A stretch of 64,000 nucleotides of DNA from Ooceraea biroi (lineage: Eukaryota > Arthropoda > Insecta > Hymenoptera > Formicidae). The translations under genes were made by a program, and so were the position numbers. Under the pieces are notes generated by a model. The model was not told where the DNA came from. It saw only the letters and a list, made by a program, of their open reading frames with translations, and searched no databases. Location of the stretch: the NCBI RefSeq assembly GCF_003672135.1, contig NC_039516.1, positions 5,377,838-5,441,837 of the forward strand. The letters run 5' to 3'. Below, piece after piece: positions 48,132 to 61,687 of this stretch (its first letter is position 1; each line of letters starts with the position of its first letter).

Positions 48132-51100
48132 GTGAGTGCGAGAATGTCCATGTTCGCCCCCCACGTTACGCGTACATTTAGTGCAATTCTCCTGTGTACG
48201 TCTGTTTATCCGTCTGTGCGCGCGCGCGCGCGTCGCGGCCGCCGTTCGCCTTCGGTCTTCCTCTTTGTCGCTCTTCCGTCCTCTTCCCTCCCTCGCGTTT
48301 CCTCCTTCAGTTTCGAGAACTCCCTGGCGCCGTCTCCGCCTCGTTCTCATACCTCCCGTTCATCCCGGTGCTTCTTGCAGCTACAAACGTCCCGTTCCCA
48401 GTGCGATTGCCAGTGGAAATCCTCTCGCTCCGTCCTTCTCGTCCCTCTCCCGCGAGAGACCGTATGTCCGGCCGTCCGATCACGTTTCTCTTTCTTCTCT
48501 CTCTCTCTCTCGCTTCTTCTGCTTGTTCGTTTCCCCGCGCGCTTTTCTCTCCGCTCCTTCCCGCTCGCTTCCCTCTTCGCTGGTTTCATCGGCGTCTCTT
48601 GAAGCATCTCTACCCATTTTTGATTTCTATTGTCTCCATTGTCCGTCTCGGTCTCTCTCTTCTGCTTACCTGGATTCGTTCGTGTGTTTTCGTGTTTTCC
48701 CGTGGTCGCTGTCACGCGGCCGATCGCGCCGCGACGCGACTCGCGCGGCCGTTGATAATCGCGCGTGGGCCCGACGTCGTCGTTGCCCCTTCGTCGTCTT
48801 CGGCTTCGTCGTCGACCGGTCTCTCGCTTCAAACTCGCGTCCCCATATACGGGAAAATTCGTGAACCGCCTGTCTTCCGCGATTCGCTTCGTGGACGATC
48901 ACGGCCGCGCCATATTTATTTTCCTTTTTTGTCAAGGTTTCGCTGCCCTTTCCAGTCATCGTCCTTTGTGATATTTTTTTTATCTTAGTTTTCCTCCTCC
49001 TGATAAATCACCTTCGAACGGCAAACAATCTGAATGTAATAACTTTAAATACATATAAAATACTTCAAGATTTTTAACGCAATTTTAAGTAGACCATACT
49101 TAATTTTAATAATAGATTCTTATAAAAGTTTTTATACAATGCTCCTTAATCGCAAAATTGATTAAAATCGAAAATGAAAGGCTTTTTGTTTGATTAAATT
49201 TGGATGCTTGCTTGCGAAGATTTAATTCTTTATTTAATGATGGATCGATCATTTGATTGTTTTAAAAGAGGCATTGTCGATGCGGATCTTTCATGACATC
49301 TTTAAAATATTTTAAATATTCAATAAATATTCAACATAAAATATTTTACGTTGAATGCTGCTAAAATAACGCAAGAAAAATCAACTTTAAATTCTCAGAA
49401 AAGTATGTCACAGATTTTGTGCTATTAAGTAATACTATATTGCGACGGCTTCTGAGAAACGCCGTTGTATGTTGGAGGGATAAGGTATCAAGGGTCGTAA
49501 TATCATGCTTGCATCGACGGATATTGCTCCTAACGATATTCTATTGACGTAGCATCCGAATTCTTTCGTGCGAACGTAATAACGGACGTTTCAAAGCTGC
49601 CGATCAAGCTGCAAGACGGTACTTCCTTTCACCGCGCTTGTTGTTCCCGACATGTAGAACGAGACCAAAAATCTCGCAAACTTCTCTAGCACGACTGAGT
49701 CGCGTTCTCGTTAAGCGTAATCGAAAAGCGGAAGTACGATGCGGCATCACGAAACGCGGATTGCTTTTTAAACTAAATCTCTGAAATACTAAACCACTTA
49801 CAGATAATGTGCGAATTACAAGAGATATTTGTTATTAAATGATGGCTTTGACACGAGTTGAGAGAGCATTTATTAACGAATAATTAGCTTCATTGATTCA
49901 CCAGATTATATGCAAAGATTTTTAATAATGCAATTTGTCAAAAGATAAATTGGAAAATATTATTTTTGAGTTTTAGTTATTGGTAAACCAGTATTCAAGT
50001 TAAACAAATTAGGATATATTGTAGTTTTAATGGTAAAACTTTGATAATTTTAAAATTGCAAGGAATGAAAAAAGAGAATAATAGTATATTTCCTTCTTCC
50101 TGTTCACAATATTTAACGAGTTAATCGGAGATGATATCTTATTCGGTAATCACGAGCTTCAAGCACGAACTCGGCGGTCTTGTTCGCGTAATCGAAGAAC
50201 GAATTAAATCCAAAATTGACGTCACTGGTATATCTATACTCCGCCGTATTGATCTCACGATTGTTTGTGCATGCGACACTTGGCATCGATCATTTGACGT
50301 GCCTTTGCTAGTACATGTTGGTAGAGTATAATGGTTCTTTTCAGATTTGCTATCTGCACGGATATAACTCCTTAGAGGCTGCCACATAAGTATCCATAAG
50401 ACAAGAAACGTGTCAATATATTTCCGAACGCGATTTAATTTATTTCGCTCGTAAATTGACGTAATTGTAGTTTACAATATATACGTCCAACTCAAGCCAT
50501 CATCATCAAGCTGACAAGTTTTACAATCCTCCGCAGATAAATAATTGATTTGGAGTAGATAGAAACTGAACGTTCCACTTGCAACTCGAAGCAAGTTGCG
50601 GAAGAAAATAAAAAAAAGATCGCATGTTATGTAGTCTCTCTAAATTCACTCCTTCGAATGTGACAGTAAAATGTAACACGTACGGCTGCCATAAATTACT
50701 ATTCGGCTGTCTCTATTTCCGCGAACTCTTAAAAATATTTGCGAGTCAGTAAATCAATCGAAAGTTCACTTGCGATATATTCGTTCGTTCGTTCTCGTGG
50801 TGGTTTCTCGAGGAAAAGGGTAGCGGCCTGCGGATACGTCTTTCGATATTTAATTCAAAATGTGAGCTCGATCGGAACTTATCAACTATGAACGGTGGCT
50901 TCCAAGTTTCGCCCAGTGCAACCCGGGCACTTTGGATGCACGCTCGTGGTCGTTACTCACTGTGTTACATTCGCGAGCCAAAGAGCGAACGAGTAGCGTG
51001 TTAAGGGAGGACTGGCATAATTGATCCGGCAGAAGCATACTCCCATCAGACACAATACTTGCCTTTCGAGTCATGCGAAAAGATTCCACAGACTTAGACT

Positions 51101-54100
51101 GGACGCAGCAGCGAGCCGCGTCGACTCTCGCGTCGCTGGATCAGCTGGATGCTTATCAGGGCATTCATAATTCTGGAACTTGGTCACATACGAGTGTACG
51201 TCTTCTTCTCCGAGCGGTTTGAATTTATAATTCTTCTTCTTTGCGAGCGGAAATGCGTTCTAGAATTTTTTCGATGCCAAGCTGAAATTCTTTGAATTAC
51301 ATTTATGAATTTCAATGCGACGTTGTACTCATTTTGCTTTGCAAGTGATCCAAAGAATTATGATTTTCACTTATCTGTAATTTACGTACAATTAATGTTA
51401 TTTTCTATAATCGAAAATGAGACTTAAATGTGAATTTTATTACTTTTCTTTAATTTTTATTACGATATAATCCATTATTAGCTCCGCCATTATAAAGCTA
51501 ATGTGCAGGGATGTTCATAATATGGAGTTTGATTTATTATTCTCTCTGAAGATATTGTTTGGAGTATATAAAGCCACGTACAAGAGGTAACCGATATAAT
51601 GGACTTAATAAACGGGAATTAATTTTGTGGCGATGCAAATCGTTGGATACATAATTCAGCACGAAATTTTATTAATTATTCCTTATATTTGTATCTCGTG
51701 GGCAGGGCGGATACAAAGCTCGTATTTCGTTGAATACTTACCAGGGCGTTCATAATTCGCAGAGGTTCTTAAAGACCGCGCGGGAATTGCTTTATTGTTA
51801 ACCACTTTACGTTGCGGCACGCATGGGAAGAAATATCGCTGCGCTTTCGAGCGTTAATCTCTTTAGACAGTGTTTCCCAACCGTTATTTTTCGATTGTCA
51901 ATGATTCGAGCGTGTCAGAAAAAATGTCCTAATTATGTGCATGAAAAATATAAAGTTTAAATGGAAGCATAAATATTGCAAAAATATTTTCAGGCTTTAT
52001 ATATTTAACAGTATTACACGTAGTCACATATGAATAAACATTATCTATTCCCAGCGAGATTAATTTTATTACGCAATGGTGCTTTAAAAGAACGTGAAAC
52101 ATTCCTCTACGAGTTACACACTCCCGAATTATCACTATTCTCACGTCGAGTTTCGAGTTATCGTGGACATGATCTCACAGCTATCACCGTCATTAAACGT
52201 ACAAAATTGTAGCCTTCTCGAACGGAAGTGACTCTATGTCCGCGAGCAAACGTTGGTAATCTTCTCGGAGCGAGCTTTCTCCACCGCTAAAGATTACCTT
52301 TCGCTCTTAGGTACTCGTAGGAACGAGTTTTAGCCTCGTCGCGAAATTTGGTATTCAACATTTTCACGAGGCACGTCTGTTACCGACGGCACACCTGGTC
52401 CGTCCGAAACACAATCGAGTCACCAGTGAATCAGACGTGTTTCACCACCCTCGAGCACCTCGGACTTTAGTGGCTCGTGTTGCGAACGCGGTGCGATCGA
52501 TATTCGCAATGGGCGCTTCGTGGACAGCCTCCCACACAGCATACACAACGTGGCACTCTCCAGAGGCGTGTTTCTTGCAAGCGCAAGCGAATTCGTTGCA
52601 TTTTCTCGCACTGCACTCTTCTCGACATTATTAATTTTTCAACGGATGCTGACTATCAGATGCGCCAAGCCTCGCGCCTAGATTCGCGCCAAGACACGCC
52701 AAGTATCGATCCTTGAATTTCCGTCCGGATTATCGATTCCGGATAATTGGGGACTTGACCCGAAGAAGGCTGGAAGTGTCCCGTTCTGTAAAGAATACAG
52801 AATAGATTTCACTTTTTTCTCGCAGAAATATGACGAGAGCATGGCAGCATGGTTTATCGTGTAACTTTTCAATCTTCAGTATTAAATTCCTTTCTCAACA
52901 AGAAGAGTTTCATTCAATAATGTTTCCGTTAAAGTAAAGTGGACTTGAAATTTAACAGGAAACAGAGCTTCCTTCAAGAATCTCTCGAGCACAAAATAGG
53001 AAATTAATTTTGTTCTATATTTGATAGAAAATAGATTTGTATAATCTACAAATTGTTTTAGTTATATTTTGAGACGAATGATTTTAATTTTAGCAGACGA
53101 TGAGGTGTCACCGATCGAACATCGTATTATTTCATCGAGATGATGTTATTTATAATTTGCTGTGCCGCTCATCGCACGGTCATGCCTGGGAACTTCGATT
53201 ATTTCATACCTCGTACACTTTGCACAATATCAATCCGCCAACGCAAAATATTTCTTCTAAGGCTTCCACGCGTCCTTGGGATTCAAATTGTGAAACGGGC
53301 TTTGTCGCTACTTATTCGTTTTCCATAGTAATGATCCGCCGACATTTGAATATTTAAATAGCCACCAGCTGCATGAAACTTATGTGTTTCGAGCAATGTA
53401 TCAAAATCAAAAATACGAATTCGTATTCGAATATTTGCACTACGTGCATCGATCGAAACTGTACAGTTTGTCGTTTACAACAATATGTTTTACGATTACA
53501 TAATCATTTCAAGGATTACCGTTTTCAGAAATCTTGTTATAGCTTATGGACACTGATATTTATAAAATGAAATACGGTTGTAGATTTAAGGGAAACTCAC
53601 CGGAATCGTGTGCCTTTTGTAGTCGCGTTTATATTAGCATTGCATTTGTGTGCACTTTGGGATTCCCGCGCTCCTGTTTACCTCGCATGTAACCGCGGTG
53701 AATTCTACGATGGGAACCGATCGACTTCCGGCTGACCGTGTGTGCACGTCGAAATTGAATTACGGCGTCGCATCAGCACGAGCTCTAGTGGTCGGGCGCT
53801 TTACGGGAATTAAAGGGAATGGCGCGTTCCGCAATGCCTATTCCACACAAATTCATACTTGCACTGGTAATACCATGTCAGCTAATATTTACGTAATAAT
53901 AGAACCGTTATCTTCGTTTTATACTCTGTCACATAGCGCGACATTGTATTATACATTCCCGTGCGTGGAACATCGTCCGAGCTACGAGTTCTCAAACTTT
54001 CATCCGTCCTCGCTTGAATCCGTATCAAGTTGCTGAATTACGTTTACATCGCGAAAGCAAGTTTTCAAGACTTGTTGTTCAAGTCGAGCCGTGCTTTCGA

Positions 54101-55746
54101 ACGAGTAGAGTGTAATTAATATTTTATAATGTACAGTCGATGATAAAGAATGTTGTTTTCACAACTGGTCTTTCATTGCAAGAGCAATGAAAAAGTCATC
54201 ATTTATTGCATGTTGTAAATACTTAACACTTATACATGTATTTACAATTAGTTAACTCAAATTCCATTGAAATTAAATTTTACTTCTGCTAATTAATTGA
54301 AGAATATATTTTTATCTAGTTTCCACTTAGTTTCTCTTCTTTTGACACAACGTTGAGATGGCTGGCACATTATATTATTTTTTTTACTTCGATATCGAGA
54401 TTTTTCAATATCATCGAAGTATCCCAGGCATTCCTGGACACAATTCACGCGGTTCGTTCTTTTATAAGACAATCGGCACGGTTTTTATTTACGCGTTCTC
54501 CTCGTTCTCTCGCTGTTGAATGAGTCAGACCAGTCTCCAAGAAAGGCGAGGGTTTGCCAATAGCCGGTTACACGCACACACGCATGTACACACCTCCTGC
54601 TGCATGGCTTGTAGTTAATGCGTGTTAATGTTTTTTTAGCCGGTCACGGCATTCGAAGGATTAAATCGGTCACTTCGTAATCACCGATAATTTGCAGTCC
54701 AGAACACTTTCCGTCGCCGGGAGCGCATCGATCATCAGCTTATCGCGGCCCGCGCCGCTTATCTATTCTCACCCTAAGTGCATTTCTCATATGCACGCAT
54801 CTCTCTTTCTTTCACCCCGTTCTTACACGGCGTGTTAGTTATCTGCACGCCTGTTTTCCTCGCTTGCGAGATTCGCTTTCATATCTTATAATTGCGATTT
54901 ACAGTTAGCGGTAATATAGGGGATATATAGGCGGCGATCAGTAGAAGCGAAGTTTAATCTCATATAATCCGGAATGCGGTGCAATTTTTCCGTGTATTCC
55001 GCTGTATCGTTTCTCGCATCCAATCGCTGGCGTTTTCCCCAGAAGGATAGGTAGATGCAGGTATATCGTTCTCCCTCCAATCGCTTTATATTTTCTTCAC
55101 ATGACTCATCTTCCAATCGCGGTGTGAGATTGATACTTCCAATTCTCCGGACTATCGGCCAGTCATCGACGGCCCCGTCCTCGCGATATTATTCGAGGTC
55201 GCGAGTAAGTTTCCGGCACTTTAACGTAATGTTCGCCAAGTTTTGATCTGACCTTCTCCGCAATTAGCGGTTAATTCGTTGCGTCACCGCGCGATCTCTG
55301 AACGGGTCTTTTGAGTTCCTCGGTAACGAACGTTTTGGTTCGTTAGCAAACTCCAACGACGGCTATTAATCCGCGAGAATTTCTGACACAATTGCCGTGA
55401 CGCTGCGCGCGCGAGCGTTCTTTACGGAGCGGACGGCATTCGCAACGCGTTCTTACGCATAAAGTCTTACGCGCGCGCTGATCGTCCTCGATATGAGCGC
55501 GAGCCACGAATCCCGCGAGAAATGTTCCGAAACGAGGGAACGAGAGACGCGTGTGTAACAGTTTTTACGCAGTGTGATCAGCGGAATGCGCCGTTGTGAA
55601 GCACGGTTACATCACTACTTTAGCACAAAAACCAGCATTGAATGATGCAAAGAGAAGGAAATTCGTTCCGTGATCTATTTCGTTACAATTGCAGAGAGAT
55701 ACATTGCGTGTTACGTGAAATACCACTGTATCTGTGTAATAAAATG
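48132..55746 (+). other. Probable first intron of the kinesin-13-like gene, proximal part
   Basis: It starts with GTGAGT and a pyrimidine-rich CpG-containing stretch to about 48.97 kb (CT run near 48495-48515), then AT-rich DNA. I found no further exon with matching phase and kinesin content. Frames in the first 0.9 kb are artefacts of base composition. Confidence 0.4.
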
Positions 55747-55748
55747 TA

Positions 55749-57036
55749 TTGAGTCGTCCGGAAAGTTCGTGCCGATTTTGAAGGAAAATTCAAAGGCAAC
55801 ATTTTTTTATGTCGATAAATATTTATTGACTTATGTATGCACCGTTTTGTTTCACAACCTTTGTCCATCTTTCACGCAACTGGAAGATTCCATTCTCCCA
55901 GAACTTCTTAGGTTTCTCGGCGAAAAACTCCTCAAGGTGGTTTTTTATGTCGATCAAAGAGTTGAAGTTCTTGCCGCTAAGAGAATTTTGCAAAGACCTA
56001 AATAAGTGAAAGTCTGAAGGTGCAATGTCTGGTGAATACGGTGGGTGAGGTGGCACATCCCAGCCAAACTCCAACAATTTTTGTCGGGTAGTCGAAGAAA
56101 CATGAGGTCTGGCATTGTCCTGATGGAACACGACGCCCTTCCTATTAGCTAATTCTGGACGTTTTTCCTGAATCGCTGTCTTTAATTCGTCCAGTTGCGA
56201 GCAGTACTTATCTGCATTTATCGTTTGGTTGTGTGGTAGGAGCTCATAATATAGGATTCCTTTCCAATCCCACCAGACACGGAGCATGACTTTTTTTGGA
56301 TGAAGGCCGGCTTTCGGAGTGGTTAATGCTGGTTCATTTCGCTTACCCCAGGATCTTTTTCGTTCTACGTTGTTGTAAATGATCCATTTTTCGTCACCCG
56401 TCACTAATTGCTTCAAAAATGGTACGTTTGCGTTGCGCTTGTACAGCGAGTCGCAGATGGAAATGCGATCCATTAAATTTTTTCGGCCAAATTATGCGGA
56501 ACCCATACATCATAGCGACTTACGTAACCAAGCTTCACTACATGATCGTGGACAGTGGTTTTCGATATTTTCAGTATCTCTGCTAATTCACGTGTCGTGT
56601 AGCGCGGGTTATTCTCGATCAGTGTCTTGATTTGGTCATCATCAGTAGTAGAGGGTCTGCCCGAGCGTTCTTGGTCTTTAAGGTTAAAATCACCAGCTCT
56701 AAACTTAGCGAACCACTTACGTACGGTTCTTTCAGCTAAAGCGCCTTCTCCGTAAACAGAACATATCGAATTTGTTGCTTGTGAGGCATTTTTGCCTTTC
56801 CGGTAATAGAAAAGCATCAAGTGTCTAAAATGTTCTTTGTTTTCTTCCATCTTCAAAAGAGTACAAAACTGACACGAATCAATTTATCTGAAACAACTTT
56901 TTTCCTAAAGATGCGTTGAAATGTCACCTTTAAGCATATGTATATAAATCGTATGTTTTTAATAACATTGATATATATTCAGACATGTTCCAACGCCATC
57001 TATTAAAAATCGGCACGAACTTTCCGGACGACCCAA
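55749..57036 (-). mobile_element. mariner transposon (DD34D), nearly intact
   Basis: A 1,288-bp element flanked by TA (55747-55748 and 57037-57038). TIRs of about 31 bp start TTGRGTCGTCCGGAAAGTT and differ at one position. It carries a single transposase gene on the minus strand. Length, TIRs, TA target and transposase motifs are those of a full-length mariner. One single-nucleotide deletion is the only clear break. Confidence 0.95.
55823..56856 (-). pseudogene. mariner transposase with one frameshift
   Basis: Two frames of 127 and 216 codons abut at 56473. The first has the paired helix-turn-helix DNA-binding region (TVRKWFAKFRAG, then a second helix-turn-helix around STTDDDQIKTLIE to TTVHDHVVKLGY). 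It ends in WVPHNLAEK and a premature stop. The second carries the catalytic triad: first Asp in TGDEKW, second in HQDNARPH, third in IAPSD. Exactly 34 residues separate the second and third (DD34D). The break lies at a 6-A run on the coding strand (56478-56483). One missing A explains it, since the length otherwise equals the usual 345 residues. It could also be an assembly error in the homopolymer. Confidence 0.92.
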
Positions 57037-57038
57037 TA

Positions 57039-60000
57039 TCTTCCACTTTTCCTTCAGGACACCGATTCCGATTTAGAATTTATCATCGTTATATTTCCAT
57101 GAGATAGAATAAAACGTATTCATGATTAACATGTAAATCTGGCTCTGTAATGGCGCAATGCATAATGCGAGGTGATCGGCACAAGGTGATCGAACATTAG
57201 ATGGCTATACGGTGATGACGAAAATTAAATTTGCATCGTTTGCGCTATTCAGACAGGCATAAAGGCTCGTCGCGTCCGCTCGTATTCAAAATGCCAATCG
57301 TTGCGACTATCTGCGTTACCATTGTCCATATTTAAACTGTCTAACCTTCCCGATCTGAAAAAAGCGACATTGCACGTGCACTCTGCCGATGTGGGAAAAT
57401 GCATACGTTGGCTGCGGTTTGTCTGCGGTGAGAAATGAGTAGCGGTGCTCTCTGTCATGGATGAGTCAATGGTGAATTCGTTGCCAGATACCTCCGATTC
57501 ATATCTAAAGATACGGCATGATAATGAGTTTCTTAATGAATCCCCGAAGTTTTGTTTCAGTCTTACATTATATTGAATCATTGAATGAATTTGAAATTAA
57601 ACTTCTTCCAAAGTATTTTACGCGTAATGGATTCTGCATACATTTCCGATCACTTCCGAAGAGTACCGCGTGCTCTGCATTTTATTTATTTAGAGTTTCG
57701 ACATTCAATGCTGTCTAACATTTCAAAATCTGAGTGTTACAACGTATAATATATTTATAAAGAAAAATTATTCAGTTGACTTTTCATAAAGACTAGCCAA
57801 ACAAAATTACGGGACAACTTTCAAGATAGGATCGCAGAGAGTTAACATTATGTATTTACGGGAGTCCCAAGGGTCTCGAGAATCGCGAGAAGAGGTTCAA
57901 CGTTTTCTAGATTTTCTAGAGAGACGCAAATCTCGGGGAAACGACCGCCAGGCATGCACCGGCTGCTGGGATACTGGCGTTACGCGTAGATGCACTCGGT
58001 CCGTTGCAATTTCTTTCATCCCGCGCATTAAGGGGCATTCACGGGCATGAACGCGCGCGCGTCTATTTTTGTCCGTGCTCTATTTCGGCCATGGTATCTG
58101 GAGCTTGGTGAGCGACAGTGGACAGATATTCCGCCAAGTAGATGCACCACTTGAGACACGCAGGCCGAGAATAGTGCGCCGCCATAGGACGCGCGCAGCA
58201 CGTTTGATGATTAGCAAGTGGGACAGGTTCGTCAATTACGGCGGCCACGACGCCGTTATTAATTGCATCGCGCCGAACGATGATAATAAGCGCGCGACGT
58301 GATCGCACATCAAGTGCAGCATGACGTAATTGCGTGGAGAGTGGAGTATGAGAGCGGCGAGCCAGAGGGGTTGAGAGGAAACGAATTTTTAATTAATGAT
58401 GTGAATAATTCGGCGCGATGCTGATAAAATCGGGAATGAAGATGTAGCGACAACTCAGTTTAAAGGAATGAGGTGACCAAGAGTGTGAGAATCCGAATAT
58501 TAATTTAATGTTGATTGCAAAACAAGTATTGATATTGAATAGATTAGGATTTACAAATTTAAACTGATAATTATTACGAGATACGCTGTGAGATGATGAA
58601 AAATTGATATAGATATGATACATCGCTCATTGTTAAGATCTCGATTGCTCGCGAAACACTCGCGAAAACATGTTATTTAGGCGAAAACATGTTATTAGAG
58701 ATCGTACTTGTATTGGTCGAATTTAAATTGTGGGGGAGCTAACATCTGTTTGATTATAGACGCGGGGTATATTTACAAATTACCTCGACGAGCGGAACGA
58801 AAATACGAAGAGAGATAATGATTTTAAGAACATGCCGTTCGAAATTGTTAAATGAATTTTGAAACTCTCTAAACAGAGGAACAATACGTATTATCAGACA
58901 GTTTCAGGTAAAAAAAAGAGTTGTGTAAATTAAAGGGATTGTTTTTAATTGAGTATCTTAAAGGGATTGAGAGAGTCGAAAATAATTATATTTTTAATAG
59001 ATAATCGATATCTGTATTAGATCCTGCGGTATTATTTATGTCAACTATGTATCCTCTTATTTCTAAACAAATCTAGTTTAGTTATAAATTTATAGATATT
59101 TAATTTCTATTGAAGCGCGTATTACTTCCTGAATGTTGGAATTAGAAATCCGGTTACGTTTTGCGTGCATTTGCCAACAGCGTACCAGTTTATTCATCTA
59201 GACAATTAAACTCATTCCTCATTGCAGTGCAACATAGTAAAAAAAAGTGCATCGTGCGCGTCGTTCCAGAATGCTACTCGAGTGCACTTCCAGAAATCGT
59301 CGGTCTCGCGTGAGACGGGCATTTGCTTTATTCTTACTGCTTTATTCTTTATGCTTGTTTTTGTGGACGCTCGCGATTCAGTCGGCTACATGACAGAACT
59401 AGTTGTCATGGGCGAAACCTGTGCCTGCATCCATGCACTTCCGCGATACGATATGCATGTAGATACTCATTGACGCAATCTTGCACCTCAGACACGATAT
59501 GGTTCCGCGATGCAACAAGTGGCTGACACGCATTCTGCACGTAATCCCGCTGTGCGTTACAACGGATTGCTCGCACGAGCGATTCGACGGCGCCGTCCTC
59601 GGCGCGCAAAGTGCTTCCGAATAAAGAAACCGATGACTAATTTCGTGCTACACCGGGTGTACCAGAGTAGCAGACTTACCACGATTAATTTGTATCCTGA
59701 TCTTGATGTTCTAGTGAATTATCACATCATCAAAGTAAAAATGCTTGATTCCGGCTATAAATCCTACAAATCCTTACAATTTATTTCTGAAACAGTTTAA
59801 TTCCATTTACGGTGGTATTTTCGTAAAATTGGATGCAATCCGGCGTTTAACGCGTCCGTTATGCAGGAATCCGTCACGCTGCATCAAGGCGCAGGATCCA
59901 TCCCGTGTTCGCCTACTGTGTTCGTATAGTCAGTGATAAAGAAAAAGGAAAAATCTGGAGAGAGAGAGAGAGAAAGAGAGAGATCCGTGTGTAGTCCTTG

Positions 60001-60467
60001 TCCGAAAGCGTACCGCGAGTTGTCGAGAACCGCGTACACGTGGGCGCCACAGCCTTATAAGGATGCCCATAAGGAGCCTCTCTTGGCTCACCAAACCTCA
60101 CCTTGCCTTGCCTTATCTTATCTTACGTCATTTGCCGTTCCCGTCCGTCGCATGCTCTAGTGTCTTGCATCCCCACGAAATCCATTCGCTCGCCTGCTCG
60201 CTCGTTTGCGCGCGTTCCTTCTTGAAGCCCAAATTCCACTTTCCCTTGTTGCCGCAGCGCTTGCTGCCGGTCCTTCCTACACGCATACATATGCAGATGT
60301 AGAGAAAAATCGTTTTGCTTGAACCTTTAACATTATGAAACTAAAGGGATCTCTCGTGGAAGAATACGAAGTTTTCGGCATATTTCCGAGCGTTTCAGAA
60401 CGTAAGATTTCCTTGTGTTCAATACATTAGGTTTTTCGAAATTTCTGAAAGGAGGATAAATCCCGTG
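57039..60467. other. Non-coding stretch, probably intronic
   Basis: No supported exon. There is a GA microsatellite at about 59956-59983 and CTTGCC/TTATC short repeats near 60100-60125. The rest is AT-rich unique-looking DNA. Confidence 0.45.
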
Positions 60468-60471
60468 TTAA

Positions 60472-61683
60472 GGGGGTATTCTAGTGTAAAAGCGGAATTT
60501 GTATGCTATTTTGGTGAATTTTTTTTTTAAAAAGTATAAGGTTTTTTGAGGCAGGGTTTTCCCTGCTTATTCATACATATTTGGTGTATGTTTCCAAATT
60601 TTTGTATTAGACAATAACTATAAATAAGCGCTGCACATGATATTAAATAAGAACATGAAAAAAAAAAGTTGGTCCATGGTTCCCATGATTTCAGCTGTTC
60701 TGCTCATCTGAAACAAAAAAACCAAAGAGATTCTTAATTAGTATGAGTGTGGCTATAGCAGGTACCAGAATGAAAAAAAATGTTGAAAATTTAAAACATG
60801 ACTTCATTGAGAAAATTAAGTTTCGATTTGTGCCATTTTTTTCACCATTGAAGGGCTGTAGAAATTCCAAAAAACAATATTTCGACTTTATTGTGGTAGG
60901 GGCTATAGCCACACATATACTGAAGATGTGTGCAAAAGCCTGAGTCAATTGATTAACTGGTTTTTGAGATATCATGGGAACCAATTTGAAAAACATGGTT
61001 TCGAGAAAAACACGTTTAAAGTTTTTCATACTGATTACATAGAGATAATGTTACTTACGATCAATCGGCTAGTCCAGGGCCATACAGGGGACATTCCTCT
61101 TGTTCGTAGAAGTCCTGCAGAGCTGATCTGTCTTCCCTGCGATTCATTCTCTGATCTCGAGAGAAGTTAGTGGAGCGCCGCTCCGAGCGGGTGACACGAG
61201 CTTCGTTCCGGGAGTTTGCGTACATCACCGCTTGCTGACCAATACTAACTCCCATCACGTTCATAAGTTTGAAAATTGGCATAAATCCTTTATTGAAAAT
61301 TATAACTGCCAGGAATGTTGCTATTTCAACAACTTTCACGCCAGCATGGAGATGTTTTGGAGCAAAAGTCCAAATCAATGAATTTAGAGATTCATTGTAC
61401 TATATAACCTGTACTATACAAAGGCTCCAATTCAAATGTACGACCTTCAAAGAATAACGATCTTCCGACCCTACCTAAAATACTAACAAAATGCTCTGTT
61501 GTGTGCCGCGCGGTCCAACCGCCGAGCGCGCGCCAGAGGTTATTTTCTATTAGGTGCTATTACTTTGTTAATTTTGCGAATCGGGCTAAATCTTCTCGCA
61601 GACGTATTTTCCATACCATATACTTGCAAAATATGCCAAAAAAAAAATTCGATTTTTCTGACATGCTACACTAGAATACCCCC
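60472..61683. mobile_element. TTAA-flanked TIR element (piggyBac-type, non-autonomous)
   Basis: A 1,212-bp element between TTAA at 60468-60471 and TTAA at 61684-61687, with a perfect 17-bp TIR GGGGGTATTCTAGTGTA. The interior is AT-rich and holds no long transposase frame. The TTAA target and G-rich ends match piggyBac-type elements. The TIR sequence differs from that of the TTAA element at 45807, so this is a separate family. Confidence 0.85.
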
Positions 61684-61687
61684 TTAA

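Noticed and set aside
48132..48988. Frames of 150-260 codons rich in Ser, Leu, Phe and Arg
   Set aside because: They are translations of a pyrimidine-rich intron start; three overlapping frames are all open, which is typical of CT-rich low complexity.
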